From assembly GCF_001420715.1 (NCBI RefSeq), contig NZ_LJJC01000004.1, positions 2,093,908 to 2,157,907 of the forward strand: 64,000 bases of DNA, read 5' to 3'. The number at the start of each line of letters is the position of its first letter. Position 1 is the stretch's first letter. Source of the DNA: Heyndrickxia shackletonii (GTDB lineage Bacteria; Bacillota; Bacilli; Bacillales; Bacillaceae_C). Shown here piece by piece: positions 8,140-16,750 of this stretch. The translations under genes and the position numbers were made by a program. The notes beneath the pieces were generated by a model. It had not been told where the DNA came from. It made no database searches and worked only from the letters and a program-made list of their open reading frames with translations.

Positions 8140-9168
8140 ATGATATTTCAATATAAATGCCCAAGCTGCGGCAATGATATGCATTTTGATTCTGATTCGG
8201 GAGCTTTATCTTGTGAAGCTTGCGGAAAACAGGAGTCAATCGAAAACTATCCGGAAGAATTGAAATCAGCCATTTTTACTGAAGATGAGGCGAACGAATA
8301 CCATTGTGAAAATTGTGGAGCTGTTTTAATTACGGAGGCAGAAACAGCTGCAACCAACTGCAGCTTTTGCGGAGCGGGTGTCGTCATTGCAGACCGACTA
8401 TCAGGCAATCTTGCGCCAGCAAAAGTAATACCTTTTACCATTAGTAAGGAAGAAGCAACGCAAGCCTTCAAGAAGTGGTGCAGAAAAGGGTTGCTTACGC
8501 CAAAAGGATTTATGTCAGCAGACCGAATCAAAAGTATGACCGGGATGTATGTTCCTTTTTGGTTATTTGATTTAAATAGCAAGGTACAAGTTAATGCCGA
8601 ATGTACGAAAGTAAGAACATACACTAGAGGGGATTACATTTATACAGAAACAAAATATTATGATGCGTTCCGAGACATCAACCTGGATTATATAAAAATC
8701 CCTGTAGATGCGTCAGAAAAAATGAATGACGAGCTAATGGATAAATTAGAGCCGTATCCTTACGAGCAATTAAAAGATTTTAAAACGCCGTATTTGGTTG
8801 GGTATATTGCAGAAAAATATAATTATACAGACGATGATCTTCTGCCAAGGGCAAAGGATAAAGTAAGCGAATATATTGACTCCTATATTCATTCCACCCT
8901 ATCAGGCTATCATTCTGTACATTTTAAGAATAAGAGAATTAATACGAGCAGTGTAAAAAGCTCCTATGTTTTACTCCCAGTTTGGATGATTAGCTATGAT
9001 TTTAATCGATCGGAGCATATATTCGCGATGAATGGTCAGACAGGTAAAGTAGTTGGCAAACCTCCTATCAGTACTAGCAAAGTGGCGATGTGGTTTGGCG
9101 GAATTTCAACTGGAGTTTTCATAGCCCTGAAGTGTGTTTCCTTAATGATGGGTGGTGGCTTTTGGTGA
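8140..9168 (+). CDS. ydjG: Zinc-ribbon membrane-associated protein YdjG
   Basis: A 342-residue protein with two TFIIB-type zinc ribbons at the N terminus: CPSC...CEAC (about residues 8-31) and CENC...CSFC (about 60-82). A mixed soluble region follows and one C-terminal membrane segment of about 20 residues (near 315-340). This is the architecture of B. subtilis YdjG, which with YdjH recruits PspA to the membrane (reported for B. subtilis). The start codon follows a GAGGGG box. The stop codon overlaps the GTG start of ydjH (GTGA), so translation is coupled. Confidence 0.88.
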   Translation: MIFQYKCPSCGNDMHFDSDSGALSCEACGKQESIENYPEELKSAIFTEDEANEYHCENCGAVLITEAETAATNCSFCGAGVVIADRLSGNLAPAKVIPFTISKEEATQAFKKWCRKGLLTPKGFMSADRIKSMTGMYVPFWLFDLNSKVQVNAECTKVRTYTRGDYIYTETKYYDAFRDINLDYIKIPVDASEKMNDELMDKLEPYPYEQLKDFKTPYLVGYIAEKYNYTDDDLLPRAKDKVSEYIDSYIHSTLSGYHSVHFKNKRINTSSVKSSYVLLPVWMISYDFNRSEHIFAMNGQTGKVVGKPPISTSKVAMWFGGISTGVFIALKCVSLMMGGGFW

Positions 9169-9959
9169 GTGCAAAGCTTATGAAACGCGGCCTCTTATTT
9201 TTATTAATTACTTTTTTTGTCTTAATGCCTTTTGCAATGAAAGCAGGTGCCGAGTATTCACACCAGAAGCGCTTTGTATATGATGGTGCAAATCTGCTAA
9301 CGGAAAAAGAAGTGGCGAAATTAGAAGCATTGGCTAGTGAGCAGGGAAAAGATAGAAATACTGCTTTTATGATTATTACAGTAAACGGAACGGATGGGAA
9401 AGGTTATGTTCAATATGTAGGGGATTTCTATGATGAACATGCACCGGGTTATGATAAACCACATGGGAATACAGCTATCTTATTTATTGATATGGAAAAA
9501 AGAGATGTCTATTTAGCTGGATTTCAAAAAGCGGAAAAATATCTAGATAATAACCGATTGGATTTGATACAAGATAAAATAACCCCTAATTTATCGGCTG
9601 GAAAGTATTTTGATGCTTTTTCTTCCTATATTCATCTATCACATGACTACATGGGATATAAACCGGGAGTTAATCCCGACAATATTTTATTTAAATGGTG
9701 GTTTCAGCTGGTGGTGGCGATAGCTGCAGGCGCCGTTATTGTAACGCTTATGGCGTATCGGTCCGGCGGAAGAGTAACCGTTAATGCCAGAACTTATATG
9801 GATAGTAACAAATCAAAAGTACTTAGCGAGAGTGATGTGTTCGTTAGACAAACAGTAACCAAGCAAAGAAAGCCTTCCAATAATAATAAAAGCGGCGGCG
9901 GTGGAGGTATTACGAGAGGTGGGTATACCCATAGCGGAAGCAGCGGCGGAAAGTTTTAA
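9165..9959 (+). CDS. ydjH: TPM-domain membrane protein YdjH
   Basis: About 264 residues. An N-terminal signal/anchor (LLFLLITFFVLMPFA, about residues 11-25) leads into an extracytoplasmic TPM_phosphatase-like domain (YDGANLLTEKEVAKLE... to about 170). A second membrane segment (WWFQLVVAIAAGAVIVTL) and a basic, Gly/Ser-rich cytoplasmic tail ending in GGGGGITRGGYTHSGSSGGKF follow. Start: GTG 9165 overlaps the ydjG stop and has GGTGGTGG six bases upstream; ATG 9180 is the alternative. Matches B. subtilis YdjH in order and architecture and is expected to act with YdjG as the membrane platform for PspA. Confidence 0.87.
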   Translation: MSAKLMKRGLLFLLITFFVLMPFAMKAGAEYSHQKRFVYDGANLLTEKEVAKLEALASEQGKDRNTAFMIITVNGTDGKGYVQYVGDFYDEHAPGYDKPHGNTAILFIDMEKRDVYLAGFQKAEKYLDNNRLDLIQDKITPNLSAGKYFDAFSSYIHLSHDYMGYKPGVNPDNILFKWWFQLVVAIAAGAVIVTLMAYRSGGRVTVNARTYMDSNKSKVLSESDVFVRQTVTKQRKPSNNNKSGGGGGITRGGYTHSGSSGGKF

Positions 9960-10001
9960 AGTTAATAATTTTTTGAGAAAGATAGAAGGAGAAGTGGGAA
10001 G

Positions 10002-10949
10002 ATGTCTTTTTTTAAAAATCAATTTGCAAATGTAATAGAATGGCAAGAGTTTCGGGATGATATGATTTTTTATAAGTGGCATAATCGTGAAATTAAAAAA
10101 GGCAGTAAATTGATCATTCGCCCTGGGCAAGATGCAATCTTTTTAAATAACGGAAAAATCGAAGGGGTATTTAAAGATGAAGGAGAGTATGATATTGAAT
10201 CGCAAATCATCCCCTTCTTATCAACTTTAAAAGGATTTAAATTTGGATTCAACAGCGGCATGCGGGTGGAAGTACTGTTTGTGAACACGAAGGAGTTTAA
10301 TGTAAAATGGGGAACAAAAAACGCTATTAATATCCCCGCACCGGGTCTTCCAGGGGGGATGCCGATTAGAGCAAATGGAACCTTTAATTTCAAAGTGAAT
10401 GATTATATTGCATTAATTGATAAAATTGCTGGAGTGAAGGACCAATACCTAGTGGAGGATGTTAAAATCCGCATAACGTCCATCCTCGATCAGTTATTAA
10501 TGAAATGGATTTCACGGGAAGGGAAGGATATGTTTAACCTTCAGTCTAATTCATTTGAAATTTCCAAAGGAATTAAAGAAGATTTAGACATGGAAATCAT
10601 GGAAAATGGCATGACAATTTCTGAGTTTACTATCATGAGCTTCAGCTATCCGAAAGAAATTCAGGACATGATTAACAAAAACGCATCATATGGAATGGTT
10701 GGAAATGTTGATAAATATCAGGAAATATCTATGATAGATGGCATGTCTAGCGGAAAAATGAGCGGTGGGGGCACAGCCTCCGATATGGCAGGAATGATGA
10801 TGGGGATGAATATTGCTAATCAAATGTTAAATAAAATGAATCAGAATCAGCATCCGGAATCACAACATTCTCCTGTCCAATCACAACAGCAGGGTGAAGT
10901 TCAACAAAAGCCAAACTTTTGTCCAAATTGCGGACAGAAACTCACTTAA
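10002..10949 (+). CDS. ydjI: SPFH/virion-core-like protein YdjI with C-terminal zinc ribbon
   Basis: A 315-residue SPFH (band 7-like) domain protein occupying about residues 1-230. A Gly/Met-rich linker follows and a final double-cysteine zinc finger FCPNCGQKL at 308-314. The N terminus FFKNQFANVIEW is typical of the YdjI/YiaD 'SPFH domain-Csp protease' group. Last gene of the pspA cluster, 42 bases after ydjH with AAGGAGAAG before the ATG. In B. subtilis YdjI is needed for PspA localisation. A terminator follows at 10992-11030. Confidence 0.87.
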   Translation: MSFFKNQFANVIEWQEFRDDMIFYKWHNREIKKGSKLIIRPGQDAIFLNNGKIEGVFKDEGEYDIESQIIPFLSTLKGFKFGFNSGMRVEVLFVNTKEFNVKWGTKNAINIPAPGLPGGMPIRANGTFNFKVNDYIALIDKIAGVKDQYLVEDVKIRITSILDQLLMKWISREGKDMFNLQSNSFEISKGIKEDLDMEIMENGMTISEFTIMSFSYPKEIQDMINKNASYGMVGNVDKYQEISMIDGMSSGKMSGGGTASDMAGMMMGMNIANQMLNKMNQNQHPESQHSPVQSQQQGEVQQKPNFCPNCGQKLT

Positions 10950-10991
10950 TAAAGTTGTATAAAAGCTATCTAAACAAATCATTAAACTTGC

Positions 10992-11030
10992 AGAGAGCGT
11001 ATAAGGCTAATCGTCTATGCTCTCTTTTTT
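10992..11030 (+). terminator. Terminator of the pspA cluster
   Basis: AGAGAGC (10992-10998) pairs with GCTCTCT (11019-11025), followed by TTTTT. The remaining bases to 11283 carry no convincing gene; only the GGGGGAA region before azoR stands out. Confidence 0.7.
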
Positions 11031-11283
11031 CTTTTTTCACAACGAGCGAATTTTAAATATCCAACTTATGCCCAGCGTTGCGAGGCATCCTTTTATTAGC
11101 ATTTTTTTACGGGAGAAAAGGAGCTATGATGACTTATTGTTGATGTTCACGATTTACAAGCAGGATATCAGACAATTACAAGCTATTGTGATATAGTAAT
11201 TATTCGGTAAGGAAAAGGGGGAAGAAAAGCCTAATCTATTGCCGTTACAATTTTGTAAATATTACAGTCGGGGGAAATTATAG

Positions 11284-11931
11284 ATGAATGTATTAGTAGT
11301 AAAAGCAAACAACCGTCCTGCTGAAGCAGGGGTTTCCAGTAAAATGTATGAAACTTTTATGGAGACAATCAAAGATGCGAAAAATCTAAACGTTTCTGTA
11401 TATGACGTATTTGCAGAAGATACACCGTATTTTGGTCAAGAACTCTTTAATGCATTTGGGAAAGTGCAAAATGGCGAAAAATTAACAGATCTTGAGCAAC
11501 GCCTCTTAAATGCTAAACAAAAAGCGATGGACGCTTTAACTGCTGCAGATGTTGTAGTATTTGCGTTTCCACTTTGGAATTTAACGATCCCAGCTAAATT
11601 ACAAACTTTTATTGATTATGTCTATGCTGCTGGATTTGCTTTTAAATATGATGCGAATGGAAAAATGATTCAATTAATGACAGATAAAAAAGCAATTTTC
11701 TTAAACGCACGCGGTGGCTTTTATTCAACACCTGAAACTTCACAGATGGAAATGTCTGTTAATTATATGCGTAATGTATTTGGCGGTGTTTTTGGTATGG
11801 AAATAATCGACGAAGTCATTATTGAAGGTCATAATGCAATGCGTGATAAAGCAGAACAGATCATCGACGAAGGATTACGTCGTGTAACCGAAGTAGCTAC
11901 TAAATTAGTGAATCAAGTTGTTTTAGTGTAG
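11284..11931 (+). CDS. azoR: FMN-dependent NADH-azoreductase
   Basis: A 215-residue flavodoxin-fold AzoR-family enzyme (B. subtilis AzoR1/AzoR2 size), reducing quinones and azo compounds with NADH and FMN in the cytosol. Visible features are the N-terminal strand MNVLVVKAN with the FMN-phosphate loop region, the FPLWNLTIPAKLQTFIDY segment that forms the FMN/substrate site, and the NARGGFYS loop. A GGGGGAA box precedes the ATG. Single-gene unit ended by the palindrome at 12009-12037. Usual inducers are electrophiles through other regulators, not visible here. Confidence 0.9.
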   Translation: MNVLVVKANNRPAEAGVSSKMYETFMETIKDAKNLNVSVYDVFAEDTPYFGQELFNAFGKVQNGEKLTDLEQRLLNAKQKAMDALTAADVVVFAFPLWNLTIPAKLQTFIDYVYAAGFAFKYDANGKMIQLMTDKKAIFLNARGGFYSTPETSQMEMSVNYMRNVFGGVFGMEIIDEVIIEGHNAMRDKAEQIIDEGLRRVTEVATKLVNQVVLV

Positions 11932-12008
11932 ATTTTATCATCCAAACTGAGAACAACCACTTTTCAAGACGTACAGTGTAATTAGCAGTTGAATAAAACT
12001 CAAAAAAG

Positions 12009-12040
12009 AAACCTCCTCTAAATTTAGAGGAGGTTTTATG
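12009..12040. terminator. Bidirectional terminator after azoR
   Basis: Perfect 14 bp palindrome (12009-12022 with 12023-12036) flanked by A run and T run, so it can act on both strands. Confidence 0.85.
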
Positions 12041-12142
12041 TTTATATAGAGGTGAAATAATAATAAGATAAGCTCGTTTGCATATCATAAATGATGTCTA
12101 ATTATACTATGTATAATGCATCAGTACTATGTGTTAATCAGC

Positions 12143-12160
12143 TAGTGAAAGATTTCACAT
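12143..12160. promoter_or_regulatory. Rex- or Fnr-type operator upstream of the cytochrome bd genes
   Basis: The palindrome GTGAA-AGAT-TTCAC (12145-12158) matches the core of the Rex consensus TTGTGAA-W4-TTCACAA and also the Fnr/Crp-like pattern GTGA-N6-TCAC. Rex repression of cytochrome bd genes at low NADH is known in Bacillus. A TATAAT-like element lies upstream near 12112, which would place the operator downstream of that promoter and suit repression. Which regulator binds cannot be settled from the sequence. Confidence 0.55.
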
Positions 12161-12270
12161 TTTGATCATTCTTTTATCACATATTTCTCAGAAATACGTT
12201 GTTAAAACGTCATTAATTATCGTTAGAAATAAATTTTATGAGGGTATTATATAGGAAAGGAGATGATTTG

Positions 12271-12366
12271 ATGTATAAAAGACAGGAGAAGAAATTAATA
12301 TGGGTAAGCTTTATTGCAGCTGGGATTATGCTCTTGTCGCTGATTGGACGAATATTCGCAGGCTAA
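12271..12366 (+). CDS. 31-residue membrane peptide preceding cydA
   Basis: ATG at 12271 with AAAGGAG 8-14 bases upstream opens a 31-codon frame: a basic N terminus (MYKRQEKK) followed by one hydrophobic helix (LIWVSFIAAGIMLLSLIG) and a short tail. Its TAA is part of the TAAGGAGG ribosome binding site of cydA, so the two are translationally coupled. Probably an accessory single-pass protein of the bd-type oxidase or a leader peptide; no family name recognised. Confidence 0.7.
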   Translation: MYKRQEKKLIWVSFIAAGIMLLSLIGRIFAG

Positions 12367-12379
12367 GGAGGATTTATAG

Positions 12380-13714
12380 ATGGACAGCGGAAATGCTGTA
12401 TTTTACAGTCGTGTCTTAACGGAAGTCACATTAACGTTTCACATCATCTACGCTACTATCGGTGTCGGGGTTCCGTTAATGATCATGATCTCACAGTGGG
12501 TGGGAATAAAGAAAAAAGATGAACATTATATTTTGTTAGCAAGACGATTGGCAAGAGGTTTTGTCATTACCGTTGCAGTAGGAGTTGTAACAGGAACAGC
12601 CATCGGTTTGCAATTGTCATTGTTATGGCCCAACTTTATGCAATTAGCTGGAAATGTGATAGCGTTGCCACTCTTCATGGAAACCTTCGCATTTTTCTTT
12701 GAGGCAATTTTCTTAGGAATTTATTTATACACTTGGGATCGCTTTGAAAATCAGAAGAAGCATTTGCTGCTATTGATTCCTGTGGCAATAGGTGCATCTA
12801 TGTCAGCTGTTTTTATTACGATAGTTAATGCTTTTATGAATGCTCCGAGAGGCTTTGATGTTGTAAATGGCCAATTAGTTAATATTCAGCCTATACTGGC
12901 AATGCTTAATCCGGCGATGCCTACAAAAGTTGGGCATGTTCTTGTTACTGCATATATGACATCTGCATTTATTTTAGCTGCCATTGCTGCATTTAGAATT
13001 TTAAAGGGATCCACCCATCAGTACTATAAAAAATCACTATTCTTATTTATGAAACTAGGCTTGATTTTCTCCCTGGCAGCTTTATTGATAGGGGATTTTT
13101 CTGCAAAATATTTAGTAAAATACCAACCGGAAAAATTAGCAGCTGCAGAATGGCATTTTGAATCTTCAAAAGGAGCTAGCCTCATTTTATTTGGAATAAC
13201 TGACGGTGAAAATGTAAAATATGCCATAAAAGTACCTTATGCTTTAAGTATTCTAGCTCATAATAACCCATTTGCGAAGGTGACAGGGTTAAACGAATTC
13301 CCTAATGATGAAATACCACCACTGTATATTCACTATCTTTTTGATACGATGGTCATTATCGGAACGTTTATGATTGTTTTATCCGCTGTTTATGTATTTG
13401 GTAAATACAAAAGGTGGAACTTCATTTCCTCCAAGTGGTTCAAATGGTTAATCGTTGCAGGCGGGCCATTAACGGTCATTGCACTTGAAGCTGGATGGTG
13501 GCTTGCGGAAGTTGGGCGTCAGCCTTGGATTTTATATAAATATATGAAGGTAGCGGATGCAGCGACAACAAGTCAACATGTAAATTTAATGCTCATTCTT
13601 TTCTGTATATTATATCTTATTCTTGGAATAGGCAGTGTGGTTGTACTACGTCGTATGTTTCTTAAAAACCCTATCGAGCAGGAAATTGCTGATCGGAAAG
13701 CAGAAGGGCGGTGA
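12380..13714 (+). CDS. cydA: Cytochrome bd-type quinol oxidase subunit I
   Basis: A 444-residue CydA/YthA-type subunit, the haem-carrying half of a bd-type terminal oxidase that reduces O2 with quinol in the membrane. The first axial histidine is at about residue 21 (TFHIIYATIG), a second in GHVLVTAYM, and the conserved GRQPW motif follows WWLAEVGRQPWI near the C terminus. About nine membrane segments. The periplasmic Q-loop is of the short type (the total is 444 residues), as in Bacillus YthA/cyanide-insensitive oxidases. AAGGAGG lies 8 bases before the ATG. Overlaps or abuts cydB. Confidence 0.92.
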   Translation: MDSGNAVFYSRVLTEVTLTFHIIYATIGVGVPLMIMISQWVGIKKKDEHYILLARRLARGFVITVAVGVVTGTAIGLQLSLLWPNFMQLAGNVIALPLFMETFAFFFEAIFLGIYLYTWDRFENQKKHLLLLIPVAIGASMSAVFITIVNAFMNAPRGFDVVNGQLVNIQPILAMLNPAMPTKVGHVLVTAYMTSAFILAAIAAFRILKGSTHQYYKKSLFLFMKLGLIFSLAALLIGDFSAKYLVKYQPEKLAAAEWHFESSKGASLILFGITDGENVKYAIKVPYALSILAHNNPFAKVTGLNEFPNDEIPPLYIHYLFDTMVIIGTFMIVLSAVYVFGKYKRWNFISSKWFKWLIVAGGPLTVIALEAGWWLAEVGRQPWILYKYMKVADAATTSQHVNLMLILFCILYLILGIGSVVVLRRMFLKNPIEQEIADRKAEGR

Positions 13715-13719
13715 ATGTC

Positions 13720-14745
13720 ATGAACTTGGAGATTCTTGGGATATCTGTGTTATGGCTGTTCCTATTCGGCTACGTCATTATCGCTTCGATTGATTTTGGT
13801 GCAGGATTTTTTAATGCCTATAGTTTATTAACAGGACGTCAACATATTCTTACACATATTATTCAACGCTATTTATCACCAGTTTGGGAGATAACCAATG
13901 TATTTTTAGTATTCTTCTTTGTGGGAATCGTTGGTTTCTTTCCGAAAACAGCCTTTTACTATGGAACTACTCTGCTTATACCAGTAAGTATTGGGATTAT
14001 TTTGCTGGCGATACGGGGCAGCTATTATGCATTTGAATCTTATGGTTCACGGGGGCATAAAGGATATTCATTTATGTATGGTGTTGCCGGTTTACTGATA
14101 CCTGCTGCTTTATCCGTTGTATTAACGATTTCCGAAGGTGGCTATATCTCAATTGAGAAAGGCCAGCCAGTATTAGATTACTGGGCTCTATTTACAAGTC
14201 CTTTCACTTGGAGTATCGTTGTCCTGGCAATATCAGCTGTACTATTTATATCTGCAGTCTTCTTAACTTGGTATGCTAATAAAGCAGGAGATGTAAGTGC
14301 AACAAAATTACTTAGAAAATATGCGTTAATTTGGGCAGGACCATTAGCCATTTCTGTTATTGGTATAATGGTTGAACTGCGAAAGCATAATCCGGCACAT
14401 TTTGATCGAATGATAGATGTATGGTATTTGCTTGTCATTTCAGCCATTATGTTCCTTATTACAGTGAGATTTATTTGGATACGTCGAAATTATGGAATAG
14501 CACTGGCTTTATTGCTAGGTCAATTTGCATTCGCATTCTATGCTTACGGTGTGTCTCACTATCCGTATTTGCTCTATCCATATTTAACTTTGTATGATTC
14601 TTTTACAAACAAGGCAATGGCGACCGCACTAGTGATTGCCTTTATATTAGGATTTTGTCTACTAATTCCATCACTTTATTTAGTGTTTAGATTATTTTTA
14701 TTTGATAAAGATTATGTTCGTGGAAAAGAAAAAGGCCATGTTTAG
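13720..14745 (+). CDS. cydB: Cytochrome bd-type quinol oxidase subunit II
   Basis: About 341 residues with eight or nine membrane helices; CydB/YthB family partner of CydA. The N terminus LEILGISVLWLFLFGYVIIASIDFGAG matches the family start, including the FGAG motif. Start choice: ATG 13720 has GGCGGTGA about five bases upstream. An in-frame GTG at 13711 would overlap the cydA stop. It is followed after 12 bases by the small cydS gene. Confidence 0.92.
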   Translation: MNLEILGISVLWLFLFGYVIIASIDFGAGFFNAYSLLTGRQHILTHIIQRYLSPVWEITNVFLVFFFVGIVGFFPKTAFYYGTTLLIPVSIGIILLAIRGSYYAFESYGSRGHKGYSFMYGVAGLLIPAALSVVLTISEGGYISIEKGQPVLDYWALFTSPFTWSIVVLAISAVLFISAVFLTWYANKAGDVSATKLLRKYALIWAGPLAISVIGIMVELRKHNPAHFDRMIDVWYLLVISAIMFLITVRFIWIRRNYGIALALLLGQFAFAFYAYGVSHYPYLLYPYLTLYDSFTNKAMATALVIAFILGFCLLIPSLYLVFRLFLFDKDYVRGKEKGHV

Positions 14746-14757
14746 GGGGAGCTTTAA

Positions 14758-14865
14758 ATGGAGAATTTCCTGATGTTTTATGCACCGTTCATTATCGTGG
14801 CAGTTTCCATTATACTAGGCTTTTATTTAGCCTTAAAGGATGGACCTGTTAACAAGAGTGAGTAG
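14758..14865 (+). CDS. cydS: CydS-type small subunit of cytochrome bd oxidase
   Basis: A 35-residue single-pass membrane protein (MENFLMFYAPFIIVAVSI...) 12 bases after cydB, with AGGGGGAGC before the ATG. Position, length and the FYAP-hydrophobic-LKDG layout match CydS, the third subunit seen in the Geobacillus bd oxidase structure, where it packs against CydA near haem b. Easily missed by gene finders because of its size. The family assignment is from memory of that protein. Confidence 0.82.
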   Translation: MENFLMFYAPFIIVAVSIILGFYLALKDGPVNKSE

Positions 14866-14900
14866 TCATGTAAAATGGTTTATTTCCCTTTTTTATTATA

Positions 14901-14943
14901 GCAGGGCATGAAAAATTTGTTTTCAAACCCTGCTTTTCTTTTT
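14901..14943 (+). terminator. Terminator of the cyd operon
   Basis: GCAGGG (14901-14906) pairs with CCCTGC (14928-14933) over an A/T-rich loop, then TTTTCTTTTT. Bases 14944-15219 hold no gene that could be supported. Confidence 0.8.
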
Positions 14944-15219
14944 ATGGTCATATTAGGGTACATAGAGAGAGGATATCCATCAAGATTATTGGAAGAAGAT
15001 TAGTGTACATCTTTTTCTCCGCTTTTGCATAAAGGCTAGTGATAACGATAATCAATGTTGATTTTATATCATTTATCATGGGAATGGACAAATAAAGCTT
15101 TATTCAACATTTTATAATAACGGGCTTAATAAGCTAGTTTTTTGTAAAGGAATCCGAATAAGAGACAATTTTTTGAAATAAAAAAAATTCTATTTGTATA
15201 GTATTTTTAATTTATAAAA

Positions 15220-16101
15220 TTACTTCATTGCTACTTCTCTTATTAGTTCGACGAAGTTTTGAGCGGTTTTAGACAAGTAATGATTTTTTAGCCAAATCAA
15301 TGCAACAGACGCAGTCAGTGCATCACTAGAAATTTTATAGGCATGTATAGGATATCCCTTATGACGTTTAAGTATCGTCTCTGGAACAATAGATGCACCA
15401 AAGTCCGATGTAATTAGATCCATTAAGAGAGTGATGTCGGAACATTCACCAACAATGTTTGGGTGTAGTTGGAATCGTGAAAAAGCCTCCTTAATCAAAT
15501 AATGTACACCTAATCCTTCGGTGCTAGGTAAAATAAGTGGATATTTTTGTATTTCATCAAGGGAGATTTCATCGTTTAAATGTTTCTGTTTTTTAGATGT
15601 AATAAAGTAAAACGGTTCAGAGTGAAGATGCAGAACAGAAAGATTATCTAACTCAAGTGGCATTCGAATAATCGCAAGTTCTACAATTCGATCTCTCACT
15701 AATTTGCAAAGATGGGCGGATTCATTTTGTTGAATTTTGTAGGTAACTCTTGGGTATAGTTTTTTAAATTCATTCAATAATTCAGGTAATTCGACAAAGG
15801 AAAACGTATTGATCCCTATTGTTAGTCTTCCGTTGACTCCATCTCCAACTTCCTTAACTTCCATTTTTGCCTCTTCCATTAATTGTGTTACACGCAAAGC
15901 GTATTTATATAATGCTTTTCCAGCCTCTGTCACCTCAAAATATTTACCGCTTCTCTCTACTAATTTTGAACCTAGTTCTTCTTCCATTGTTTTTAAATGC
16001 TGGCTTAATGGCGGTTGAGAAATATGCAGCCTTTCAGCGGCAGCGGAAATTTTCCTTTCCTCAACTATCGCGATAAAATATCTCAATTGTCTTATGTCCA
16101 T
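15220..16101 (-). CDS. LysR-family transcriptional regulator
   Basis: A 293-residue LTTR. The N-terminal winged helix-turn-helix (about 1-60) has the classic AAAERLHISQPPLSQHLKTMEEELG recognition segment, followed by a linker helix and a two-lobed periplasmic-binding-like effector domain (about 90-290). GGAGATGG precedes the ATG at 16101. It is divergent from the decayed ankyrin and deaminase genes and the following amidohydrolase cluster, so it is a candidate local regulator of nucleobase or aromatic-compound degradation. The effector cannot be predicted. Confidence 0.88.
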   Translation of the reverse strand: MDIRQLRYFIAIVEERKISAAAERLHISQPPLSQHLKTMEEELGSKLVERSGKYFEVTEAGKALYKYALRVTQLMEEAKMEVKEVGDGVNGRLTIGINTFSFVELPELLNEFKKLYPRVTYKIQQNESAHLCKLVRDRIVELAIIRMPLELDNLSVLHLHSEPFYFITSKKQKHLNDEISLDEIQKYPLILPSTEGLGVHYLIKEAFSRFQLHPNIVGECSDITLLMDLITSDFGASIVPETILKRHKGYPIHAYKISSDALTASVALIWLKNHYLSKTAQNFVELIREVAMK

Positions 16102-16180
16102 ACGGAAACCATCTCCTCTTTTAAATCATATATAAGCTTTTTTATCAGTCATGTCCTTATCTATATCCAACGTATTTCTA

Positions 16181-16213
16181 CTAGCCGATGAGCAAGGCGC
16201 TTTTGCTTTTTTT
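16181..16213 (+). repeat. Solo 3' arm of the dispersed palindromic repeat
   Basis: CTAGCCGATGAGCAAGGCGC followed by TTTTGCTTTTTT matches the 3' arm of the long copies at 53454-53635 and 62368-62520 (GAGCAAGGC-type end). The 5' arm is not next to it. It lies in the LysR upstream region. Confidence 0.55.
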
Positions 16214-16313
16214 ATTATATGAAAAACTTAAGTAAAACTTATTTTTTTTATATTTTTCATATGATTAATCCTATGTTAGCATATTTGTAATGATTGGAAA
16301 AGGAGCTATACTG

Positions 16314-16699
16314 TTGAATCGTTTCTTCATAGTTTTATTTATTGTTTTGTTGAATCGTTAAACTTGCCAGCAGATAAAATAAGTACTGATACAAAACTTA
16401 CCAACCGGTTTGGGGGAACAGCGCTTATACCAGCTTCAGAGCGTGGACACGTTGAAGTGGTTAGGGAACTCCTCACGAATTCAGATATTGATGTCAACCA
16501 TATCAATAATTTACATTGGACAGCATTATTGGAAGCTATCATCCTAGGTGATGGCGGAGAAACGCATCAAAAAGTTGTACAACTTTTAGTCGAACACGGT
16601 GCTGATGTCAATATTAGTGATAGTGAGGGAATGACTCCTTTGGAACATGCACAAGCTAGCGGATACCATAAAATAGAAAAGATATTAAAAGATGCGTAA
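16314..16699 (+). pseudogene. Decayed ankyrin-repeat protein gene
   Basis: A TTG at 16314 after AAAAGGAGC opens a typical hydrophobic signal start (MNRFFIVLFIVLLNR) that stops after 15 codons. In another frame, a ~120-residue ankyrin segment follows (from about 16349 to TAA 16699) with two to three repeats: GGTALIPASERGHVEVVRELL, WTALLEAI..., VVQLLVEHGADVN and GMTPLEHAQASGY. Ankyrin proteins of this group normally have a secretion signal and about four repeats (~220 residues), so the N-terminal repeats are missing. A 12 bp direct repeat (TGTTGAATCGTT) at 16312-16323 and 16348-16359 brackets the junction. No ribosome binding site fits the TTG at 16364, the only in-frame start of the ankyrin part. 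Confidence 0.7.
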
Positions 16700-16750
16700 G
16701 TACGACACAAAGGGTCTAATTTTACCACCTGGTTAAGATGGGTAAGTTGA

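Noticed and set aside
11130-11220. Short frame after an AAAAGGAGCT box upstream of azoR
   Set aside because: The first ATG frame has five codons, and the longer alternative needs a frameshift; no family match could be recalled.
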